NCBI GenBank assembly: GCA_052034005.1
Contig: JBPOJB010000002.1
Coordinates: forward strand, 124,001-188,000
Direction of reading: 5' to 3'
Length of the DNA stretch: 64,000 bases
Source of the DNA: JAAYDI01 sp052034005
GTDB taxonomy: Bacteria > Planctomycetota > Planctomycetia > Pirellulales > Pirellulaceae
The first letter of the stretch is position 1. The number at the start of each line of letters is the position of its first letter. Positions 44,615 through 51,899 of this stretch are shown here, in pieces. Below the pieces are notes generated by a model. That model was not told the DNA's origin and ran no database searches. It saw only the letters and a list, made by a program, of their open reading frames with translations. The position numbers were made by a program, and so were the translations under genes.

Positions 44615-46669
44615 TTAGAAGAGGATGTGTTTTTCCACCCATTCCAGCGCTTCATGGAACCACGCATACCCGAGGCTGCAGCGGCCGCATTTCACCTTGG
44701 CCGTGACCGTCGTGCCGGGACTGGGCTTGAACAGGTCCGCCGCGTTGATATCGACCGTGATCTTGACCGTCGGCCCTTCCTCGCCCTTGACCTGGGTCGT
44801 CCCGGAAATCTCCTTCACCGTGCCGTATTTGGTGGAACGCGGGTCGCCCGCCGAGATGTAACTGACTTCCAGATTCTGCCCCAACTGGTCGACCGCCCGC
44901 ATCACGTGCCCCATCCGACGTTCGGGCATGGCCAACTCGAGTTCCCAATCCTGGCTGGGATCCGCGATCGTCATGACGCGCTGGCCCGTGACCACGGGGC
45001 GGTGTTTGAGCGACTGTTCGGCGTCCCACGGCAGCAGCACCTGGCCGGCAATCGGGCTCCGGAGGGTGAGCTTCTCACGCTTGAGTTCGATCAGTTCCTT
45101 CTGCTCCAGCAGGCTCTTGGCGCGCTGCTGCAGCTGCACATATTCCCCCGCGATCTGGGCCAATTGCGCGGGCGTCAAGCCGCGGCTGTTCTTCTTCTCC
45201 TTCTGCAGGTTGTCGAGCCGTTCGTTGGTCTCCTGGATCTGCCCCCAGTTCTTGAGATACTCCTGCTCCAGGTCGTGGTTCTCGAGCTTCGCGAGCGGAT
45301 CGCCCGGCTCGACCAGCTGGTCGGCCACCACCAGCAGATCGATGACTGTGCCGTCGGTGTCGAAGAAGATGTCCTGCCGCGTCACCGGCTGCAAGCTGCC
45401 TTCCGCCTTCAAGTTGAAGTCCGTGGGGATCAGGAAGAGCGCGAGCAGGATGGCCAGCACGGCCCCCCCGACGGTCAACGTCTTGGGCAGGTTCCGTCCC
45501 TTGACCAGCAGGGCCGAGCGGCCGATCGCCCGCCATACGGGCATCAGGAACACGCTGTGGTAATCCAGCGCGTTGGCCAACGCGCGCGTGCTGTGTTCGT
45601 ACACCAGGTCGATGCGCGGTTCGAGGATCTCACGCGGCAGGTCGGTCTCGATCTGCTCGATGATCAACGCGCCGAGGATCTCACGCTCCACGTGCTGTTC
45701 GCCGATCAGCTCGGCACTCCGGCTGCTGCGGGCCGCTTCGTCCGGATTGGTCGGCTTGCGCAGCGGCAAGACGATCACGTTCTTGGCGTAGGATTCGTCG
45801 ACATACGCATCCAACGCCTCTTCGACCTGCGGAGGCAGGTCCTCCGTGGCGCCGTCATACCATAACGACTCGCCGGTCGCCGCCACGCGCGTCGCCACAT
45901 GCCCGAGTGCGGTCACCACGTTCGAGCGGTTCTCGATCGTGTCCTGACCGCTGACCGCCTCCACCTTGCAGATCCGCCCCCGCTTGATCGCCACGCTCAC
46001 CCGGTCGCACCCGATCAGGCGGCGGCCTTCATTGACGATCGTGTAGGCGGTTTCCCGGACGTCCAGCGTCTCGTGGACCATCCGCGCAAACTGGTCGGCC
46101 TGGGCCCAGAGCGAATGCCGGTTGCTGAAATGCCGAAGCTTGCGGGACTTCAGCCATTCACCGGCCAGCTCGCACATCTGCATCAGGAATCGCAGGTAAC
46201 CGCGCTGAGTGGCCGGCTGCGAATCGGGACGCTGGAAAACCTCGATCACCCCTTCCACGACGCCGTCGCCCACAAGTGGAGCAAGCACCAGCAGATAGCT
46301 CGTCGGATTGCCGCCCGCCTCCTCCCCCTCTCCGCCGGACAGCGGCGGGATGAGCTGCGGCTCGCGCGTGCGCACGATATGGCCCAACAGGCGCAGATGG
46401 CGCCGCGCGTCCTCCGATCCGGGCACCAGCAGCGACTCGCTCAGATTGATCTGGTAGGCCAGCTCGGGGCGCTGCCCCTCGCTGACCAGCCACACCGCGC
46501 CGCCGACGGCAGCCAAGGCGGACACGATGCGCTGCATGAAGGCCGCATAGTACTCCTCGGCATTCACGTCGCTCTTGGACAACTGCGCGATCTCGCCCAC
46601 CAGATTGCGGATCTGCTGCTTCGTCTGCTCGACGGTCTGGGCATTCACGCTGGATGGTTCGGATGACAT
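44615..46669 (-). CDS. GAF-domain protein fused to an HlyD-like adaptor
   Basis: A 684-residue fusion with an unusual order. The N-terminal two thirds is cytoplasmic with two GAF-like domains (about 40-165, ending GVVEGVIEVFQRP; and 205-370, RRLIGCDRVSVAIKRGRICK...ILGALIIEQIE). A single membrane helix (LTVGGAVLAILLALFLI, near 405-425) connects to an HlyD-like half with lipoyl parts (GTVIDLLVVADQLVEPGDPL and LTLRSPIAGQVLLPWDAEQS) and a coiled coil. GAF domains bind small ligands, so this could sense a signal and pass it to the export complex. ATG 46669 is chosen; a longer start at 46747 has no coding character. It is the upstream member of the GAF-HlyD, HlyD, M50 operon. Confidence 0.9.
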   Translation of the reverse strand: MSSEPSSVNAQTVEQTKQQIRNLVGEIAQLSKSDVNAEEYYAAFMQRIVSALAAVGGAVWLVSEGQRPELAYQINLSESLLVPGSEDARRHLRLLGHIVRTREPQLIPPLSGGEGEEAGGNPTSYLLVLAPLVGDGVVEGVIEVFQRPDSQPATQRGYLRFLMQMCELAGEWLKSRKLRHFSNRHSLWAQADQFARMVHETLDVRETAYTIVNEGRRLIGCDRVSVAIKRGRICKVEAVSGQDTIENRSNVVTALGHVATRVAATGESLWYDGATEDLPPQVEEALDAYVDESYAKNVIVLPLRKPTNPDEAARSSRSAELIGEQHVEREILGALIIEQIETDLPREILEPRIDLVYEHSTRALANALDYHSVFLMPVWRAIGRSALLVKGRNLPKTLTVGGAVLAILLALFLIPTDFNLKAEGSLQPVTRQDIFFDTDGTVIDLLVVADQLVEPGDPLAKLENHDLEQEYLKNWGQIQETNERLDNLQKEKKNSRGLTPAQLAQIAGEYVQLQQRAKSLLEQKELIELKREKLTLRSPIAGQVLLPWDAEQSLKHRPVVTGQRVMTIADPSQDWELELAMPERRMGHVMRAVDQLGQNLEVSYISAGDPRSTKYGTVKEISGTTQVKGEEGPTVKITVDINAADLFKPSPGTTVTAKVKCGRCSLGYAWFHEALEWVEKHILF

Positions 46670-46901
46670 GGATAGAAGCCCCGACTGGATTCCCGTGTGT
46701 CTCGCGTTGGTGTACCCCCGTATGCGGTGCGGCCGTGTCCGCCGCACCGATTATGCCAATTCTACCGCCTGGCCCGGCAAGTGCCGGATGGAGACAGGGG
46801 ATGCACTGAAGCGTAGCTCACCCAAATGGCCTCGCGTGCCCCGTTTTTCGACCTTCCCACAACCACCATACCCCCACCGTTATCGGCCGGCCGCACGCCG
46901 A

Positions 46902-47519
46902 TCAGTTGTCGCGGACGCGCGCCCTGCTCTCCCGCCTATGATCCGCATTATCGCGCCACCAGGCAGGCGGCACGCCGAACTGCACCGTGCTCAAATCACG
47001 TCCGTCCTGATAGACATCCCAGCGGAGAACGCCTGGGCCGCCCGGGCGGGACTCGCCGCGGCCCGAGCCGCGCCAATCGGCCCAGACGTCATAAACGACC
47101 GCTTCGGTCGGCGACCAGTCCAGAACCGACTCGCCCGCCGGCCGCAAATCGGCCGCACAGGTTACGTTCAGATCGTCCGACCGCACGACGGTGGCCAGAT
47201 CGATCCGCGAGCGATCCGGCTCGATGACGATCCAACAGGGCGCGTCCCCCCACAGAGTCTCGGCTCGTGCGAACGCGTCGGCGGAAAACTGGAGCATCCC
47301 GAGCCGCTGGCACGCGGTCGCCTGCAGCTGCTCGCTTCGGCCGTGCAGGACCTGCGACACGACAGACCGCACAAACTGGTCGGACAGGGCGAGGTCCGGT
47401 GCCGCGTCGAACCGCTGCTGCGCGTCGGCCAGCGACAGCACGGCCGATTGGCGGCAACGCTCCACGAGGGCCACGATCCGCTCCCACTGCCGCTGTTGCG
47501 ACTCACGCCGTCTCGTCAT
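46902..47519 (-). CDS. Unknown protein overlapping the ECF-type sigma gene
   Basis: A 205-residue protein with no recognised family. The N-terminal half is helical (QQRQWERIVALVERCRQSAV, LSDQFVRSVVSQVLHG), the C-terminal half more beta-rich (GDAPCWIVIEPDRSRIDLAT, AVVYDVWADWRG). No membrane helix. Its start overlaps the end of the sigma-factor gene by 17 bases in another frame, so the two are translationally coupled. A regulatory partner of the sigma factor is plausible, such as an anti-sigma factor, but no known anti-sigma domain is visible. Confidence 0.6.
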   Translation of the reverse strand: MTRRRESQQRQWERIVALVERCRQSAVLSLADAQQRFDAAPDLALSDQFVRSVVSQVLHGRSEQLQATACQRLGMLQFSADAFARAETLWGDAPCWIVIEPDRSRIDLATVVRSDDLNVTCAADLRPAGESVLDWSPTEAVVYDVWADWRGSGRGESRPGGPGVLRWDVYQDGRDLSTVQFGVPPAWWRDNADHRRESRARVRDN

Positions 47520-48114
47520 GCGATGGACCTTTCTTATCTCCCAGCATCTGCCTGATCCACGGACAGCGGGCCACGAGTTTGCGGCGCGCCCGCTGACGCG
47601 CCGCATAGACCGAGCCCGCGGTCGTGTGGAGCCGCGGGGCCAGATCCGCCGCGGGCACGCAACGCCCTGCGTCCAGATCCGCCCGCACCACCGCCTGCTC
47701 GAGCACGGACAGGGACCCGATGATCTCGTCCACTTGCGTCAATCGCTCCTGGATCACCAGTTCCTCCAGCGAGGTGATTGCTGCACTGGCCGGCTCAACC
47801 ATGCTGTCATCCCACGACTCCCACCGCGGTGCAGTGCGTTGTGTGCGCAGCCGGCTCACCGCCCGCTGGTGGGCCAACAGGAGGAGCCAGGCCGCGAGGG
47901 AGCCGCGATCCGCGTCAAAACTGTCTGCCAGAGCCAACACGGCGTCGGCCAACACGTCGTGCAGGCCGTGGTCATCCAGCGATGGGAACCGTCGGCGGAG
48001 GTACCCGGCCACCCGCGGTCCGTAGTGCTCCAGCACGTGCGAAACCCCGCGCGGCTCTCCCTGGCGCAGCCATCGGGCGATCTGGCGCTCATGTTCTTCG
48101 CTCGGTCGGTCCAT
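47503..48114 (-). CDS. ECF-type RNA polymerase sigma factor
   Basis: A 203-residue sigma-70-like factor. Region 2 is DDHGLHDVLADAVLALADSF followed by GSLAAWLLLLAHQRAVSRLR; region 4 is LEQAVVRADLDAGRCVPAAD then LHTTAGSVYAARQRARRKL, a helix-turn-helix. Extracytoplasmic-function sigma factors switch on small regulons in response to signals. It lies between the SecA-like gene upstream (113 bases) and the overlapping unknown gene, on the same strand as the whole block, and is the best candidate to control it. The start at 48114 follows GGGTAGG. Confidence 0.8.
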   Translation of the reverse strand: MDRPSEEHERQIARWLRQGEPRGVSHVLEHYGPRVAGYLRRRFPSLDDHGLHDVLADAVLALADSFDADRGSLAAWLLLLAHQRAVSRLRTQRTAPRWESWDDSMVEPASAAITSLEELVIQERLTQVDEIIGSLSVLEQAVVRADLDAGRCVPAADLAPRLHTTAGSVYAARQRARRKLVARCPWIRQMLGDKKGPSHDETA

Positions 48115-48227
48115 GGCCTACCCGCGGCCGCTGGCCGAGCGGCCACGGCCGCAGCCTGCCAGCTGCTCCTCTAACATGAGATAGGTGCCCGCAGCGCTCG
48201 ATTCGACGAAGAATCTGGGAAAATCCG

Positions 48228-50174
48228 CTACTCGGCCGTGTCGAGAAACGGATCCTGGCCCATCTCGCGCTGCATCTTCTTCCGCTCCTTTTCGTGGTGC
48301 AGCAGCATTTTGCGGTCACGCAGGTGCTTACGTTCCACCTTCCGCTGGGACCGCTGGAAGGTCCGCACGTAGCCGTCCAGCCGGCCATTGGCCTGCCGCC
48401 CGATCTGCTCGACTTTGCCCGCGTAGTCGGGGCCGAGCCCGTTGCGGATGATCTCGTCGTCCAGCGCCAGGAACTGCCGGTAGGAGCCCGGATCGCCTTG
48501 CCGGCCACAGCGGCCGAACAGCTGCCGGTCGATCCGGGCCGCGTCGTGCATCTCGGTGCCGATGACGTGGAGCCCACCGAGCTGGGCCACCGCGGGCCCG
48601 AGCTTGATGTCCGTCCCCCGTCCGGCCATGTTCGTCGCCACGGTGACCTTCGCCGACTGCCCGGCCAGCGCCACGATGTCCGCCTCCTTGGCGATCTCAT
48701 TGGCATTGAGCACGCAGTGCTCGATCCCCGCGTCCGTCAGCAGGCGTGACAAGATCACGGACTTGTCGATCGATCGCGTACCGATCAAAACGGGCCGGCC
48801 CGCGGCGTGCAGCTCTCGGACCTCGTCCACCACCGCCGCCCATTTCAGCTCGGCGGTCCCGAACACGCGGGTCGCCAGCCGCTCGCGCTTGACGGGCCGA
48901 TTGGTCGGCACCCGCACGACGCGCGTCCGGTAGATCTTGCGGAACTCGCGGGCCGAGGTCAGCGCCGTGCCGGTCATCCCGGCCAGGAACCGGTAGCGGA
49001 GGAACAGGTCCTGGATGGTGATGCGCGCCGCCTGCCCCGTGGGGACCGTGACTTCCACGTGCTCCTTGGCCTCGATCGCCTGGTGGATGCCGTCACGCCA
49101 CTTGCGTCCTTCGGCCAGGCGGCCGGTGAACTCGTCCACAATCACGATCTCGCCGTCGCGCACCACGTACTGCCGGTCGAGGTGGAAGTCTCGATAGACC
49201 TTGATGGCCCGCTCGGTGTACTCGTAGAGATCGATCAGGCCGACGCCCCGCAGGATGTCCGGCGTGGGCAAGGCCCGCATCCGCTGCCGCCCTTGGACGG
49301 TCAGCTCCACCTTCCGCGTGTCGTGATCGTATTCGTAATCCTCATCCTCGACGTACCTGGACGCGTGTTCAGCAGCCCAGTTGAACGTGGCCACCACCTG
49401 CTCGCGCGCCTGGTCACCCAGGGAGCCGATGATCAGCGGTGTGCGCGCCTCGTCGATCAGGTTGCTGTCCGCCTCGTCCACCAACGCGAAGTAGGCACCG
49501 CGCTGGACCGGTTGCTCCCCCGAATCGTCCCACCGCTGGCTGCTGCCGTCACCGAGAAAATCGTCATTGATCCGTCCCATGCGGCGCAGCAGGAGCCGAT
49601 CGCGCAGAAAATCAAAGCCGAATTCCTTGGCCGTTCCGTAGGTGATGTCGCACGCGTAGGCGCGTCGCCGCTCGTCCTGCCGGTCGGGTGTCTGGATGAC
49701 GCCCACGGTCAGCCCCAACATCTCGTAGATCGGTCCCATTTCGCTCGCATCGCGAGCCGCCAAATAGTCGTTGACCGTCGCCAGATGCGCGCCCTTACCC
49801 ACCAGCGCGCGGAGATACATCGGGAGCGTGGCAGTCAGGGTCTTGCCTTCGCCGGTGTCCATCTCGGCAATCCGGCCGTGGAACAGCGCGATCCCGCCCA
49901 GGATCTGCACATCGAAATGCCGCAAATGGATCACGCGCGCAGCTGCCTCGCGCACCAACGCAAATGCCTCCGAGAGCATCCGCGCCAACGGCTCACCGCT
50001 CTTGGCCCGGAACTGCAGCGACAGGCTGCGCTTCTTGAGCGCACGATCGTCCAGCCTCTGGAGCTCGCGCTCGTAGCGGCTGATTTCGTCAACTTGCTTC
50101 CACCAGCGTGCAGGTGGCTTATGCCACGCCAGCCAGAATCCGGAAGCGGCCGCAGCTACTGATCCTACCACCAT
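48228..50174 (-). CDS. secA: Short SecA-like preprotein translocase ATPase
   Basis: A SecA-family motor of about 648 residues, far shorter than housekeeping SecA (roughly 800-1000). Present are Walker A (AEMDTGEGKTL), the DEAD-like box VDEADSNLIDEARTPLIIG, the preprotein crosslinking region (EITVEEFTGRLAEGRKW-like, seen as VIVDEFTGRLAEGRKWRDG), and motif VI in NMAGRGTDIKLGPA with QLFGRCGRQGDPGSYR. The C-terminal scaffold is shortened and the zinc-binding tail is missing. ATG 50174 is chosen (MVVGSVAAAASGFWLAWHKP), giving a short hydrophobic N-terminus; the frame extends to 50342. It is the first of the eight minus-strand genes and suggests a dedicated export motor, as in SecA2 systems. Confidence 0.9.
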   Translation of the reverse strand: MVVGSVAAAASGFWLAWHKPPARWWKQVDEISRYERELQRLDDRALKKRSLSLQFRAKSGEPLARMLSEAFALVREAAARVIHLRHFDVQILGGIALFHGRIAEMDTGEGKTLTATLPMYLRALVGKGAHLATVNDYLAARDASEMGPIYEMLGLTVGVIQTPDRQDERRRAYACDITYGTAKEFGFDFLRDRLLLRRMGRINDDFLGDGSSQRWDDSGEQPVQRGAYFALVDEADSNLIDEARTPLIIGSLGDQAREQVVATFNWAAEHASRYVEDEDYEYDHDTRKVELTVQGRQRMRALPTPDILRGVGLIDLYEYTERAIKVYRDFHLDRQYVVRDGEIVIVDEFTGRLAEGRKWRDGIHQAIEAKEHVEVTVPTGQAARITIQDLFLRYRFLAGMTGTALTSAREFRKIYRTRVVRVPTNRPVKRERLATRVFGTAELKWAAVVDEVRELHAAGRPVLIGTRSIDKSVILSRLLTDAGIEHCVLNANEIAKEADIVALAGQSAKVTVATNMAGRGTDIKLGPAVAQLGGLHVIGTEMHDAARIDRQLFGRCGRQGDPGSYRQFLALDDEIIRNGLGPDYAGKVEQIGRQANGRLDGYVRTFQRSQRKVERKHLRDRKMLLHHEKERKKMQREMGQDPFLDTAE

Positions 50175-50500
50175 GCCCGCACTCGTTCTTCCATAGGACC
50201 CGGATCGGCCTGGCCGGCGCGGGTTCCGCCACCCGCAGCGGCGGTACGCGCCCGCAATATCCGACAAAGCCGATTTTATCAACCTCCCTACTGTGAAGGG
50301 CCGATAAAACCATACGATAGACCTTCTACTTTGGGGAGACAATCGCCGTTACCGGTCGGCAGCACAAGCGGCCCTGGCCGACAAGACAGGATATCTGCAC
50401 AGCCTTTGTGGGCCTTAGCAGTCATCGTGGTCTTCTGGGCTGTGCTGGCCGATGTCCTCAGACTGGTAACCCCGTTGTCTTATACCGGCGAGCTTCGAAC
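50175..50500. other. Divergent promoter region of SecA-like and BBP7 genes
   Basis: A 326-base region between the SecA-like gene (-) and the second BBP7 gene (+). It is AT-richer around 50270-50330 and contains an exact GCCGATAA at 50300-50307. It should hold promoters for both genes. No gene is seen, although the SecA frame remains open to 50342. Confidence 0.45.
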
Positions 50501-51787
50501 ATGATTGCACGATTCACCATCGTCGCCGTGGCAGTTACGATTTTCGGTGTGGCGCAGCCCACGGCGCAGGCCCAAGGTAGTCCGCCATACGCGGCAGTCC
50601 CCGCCGGGTTCCTGAACGCCGGCCCGGGATGCGGCGACGTAGGGTGCACCAGCTGCGCGGAATCCGGTTGCGAGGACGGCTGGTTGTCGGCAGGTCGCTT
50701 GGGCCGCGCGCATCATCCGAACTGCTCCTGCCCGTTGTGCTGTCGTCGGCACACCTGGGCGAGCTTTGACGCGTTGATGTGGTGGGGCAAAGGGCGCCCC
50801 ACGCCGCCGCTGGTCACTTCCGGAGGCAATGGGACGTTGACGACGGCCGACATCATGTTCGGCGGCGGCTCGGTCGGTGACGGCCTGGCGGCGGGCGCTC
50901 GAGCAGACTTCGGATTCTGGTTGGATGACTGTGAGACGCTGGGGCTGGGCGCCAAAGTCTGGGGCTTGCACGGCGATTCGCAAGGATACTACGCCGCGTC
51001 GCCCACGGGCGACACGGTGCTGGCGCGGCCGTTCTACAACGTGGTGCTGGACCAGGAAGATGCATTCCTGGTTTCCAGCCCCGGGCTCTCGGTCGGCAGC
51101 ATCGACGCCGACACGTCCAGCAGTGTGTGGTCGGCCGAGGCCTATCTCCGGTCCGGCGTGCTGGCGGGTCGCGGCTACAACCTCGACCTGATCGGCGGGT
51201 ACCATTTCCTGCGGTTTGACGACGATCTGTCGTTGTTCAGCAGCTCGATGTCCATCGATCCCGGCGGGGCAGTGCCCGTGGGAACGATCATCGATGTCCT
51301 GGACGCGTTCGGCACCAAGAACGAATTCCACGGCGGATCGATCGGCATGACCGGCGAGATCCGTCGAGGTTGCTGGACGTTCAGCAGCCTGGTCAAAGTC
51401 AGCGTCGGCAACATGCACCAGAGCGCCGCGGTGAATGGGTACCAGTTCATTGCGGCCCCGGGCGATACGCCGGCCCTGTGGCCGGGCGGCATCCTGGCTC
51501 AACCGACCAACATGGGCGGCTACGCCCGCGACGTGACTGCTTGGATTCCGGAATTCGGGTTCACCACCAGCTACGATGTCCGCAAATGGCTGCGGCTGAC
51601 CGTCGGCTACAACTTCTTGTGGATCTCGAACGTCGCCCTGGCGGGCAGCCAGATTGACCGCTCCGTCAACACCACCCAGTTCCATGGCAACCCGCTCATC
51701 GGCCCGGCCCGACCGGCATTCACGGGGTTCCAGGAAGGCGAGTACTGGCTGCACGGCCTCACACTCGGTGCCGTGATCATGTACTGA
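50501..51787 (+). CDS. BBP7-family outer-membrane beta-barrel protein (second copy)
   Basis: A 428-residue exported protein. Residues 1-25 are a signal peptide (FTIVAVAVTIFGVAQPTAQAQ). A cysteine-rich segment follows (CGDVGCTSCAESGCEDGW and CSCPLCCRR), then barrel strands (ASFDALMWWGKGRPTPPLVT, FWLDDCETLGLGAKVWGLHG, AEAYLRSGVLAGRGYNLDLI) and a terminal strand (YWLHGLTLGAVIMY). The layout matches the gene at 33647. It is divergent from the SecA-like gene and convergent with the giant cadherin-like gene, so it borders the putative secretion block. Confidence 0.85.
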   Translation: MIARFTIVAVAVTIFGVAQPTAQAQGSPPYAAVPAGFLNAGPGCGDVGCTSCAESGCEDGWLSAGRLGRAHHPNCSCPLCCRRHTWASFDALMWWGKGRPTPPLVTSGGNGTLTTADIMFGGGSVGDGLAAGARADFGFWLDDCETLGLGAKVWGLHGDSQGYYAASPTGDTVLARPFYNVVLDQEDAFLVSSPGLSVGSIDADTSSSVWSAEAYLRSGVLAGRGYNLDLIGGYHFLRFDDDLSLFSSSMSIDPGGAVPVGTIIDVLDAFGTKNEFHGGSIGMTGEIRRGCWTFSSLVKVSVGNMHQSAAVNGYQFIAAPGDTPALWPGGILAQPTNMGGYARDVTAWIPEFGFTTSYDVRKWLRLTVGYNFLWISNVALAGSQIDRSVNTTQFHGNPLIGPARPAFTGFQEGEYWLHGLTLGAVIMY

Positions 51788-51832
51788 CCGGAACCGCCGG
51801 ACGAGCCGTTTCCGCGGGCAGAGCGAAAGAAA

Positions 51833-51865
51833 ACGACCCGGCCCCTCTGCAGGAAACCGGGTCGT
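51833..51865. terminator. Bidirectional terminator hairpin
   Basis: ACGACCCGG (51833-51841) pairs perfectly with CCGGGTCGT (51857-51865), a 9-base stem with a 15-base loop, between the stops of the convergent BBP7 and giant cadherin-like genes. A short A-rich left arm and ATCTC on the right give weak T tracts on either strand. Confidence 0.65.
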
Positions 51866-51899
51866 ATCTCTGGGGTGAACGGTTCAGCCGGACCGGCTA

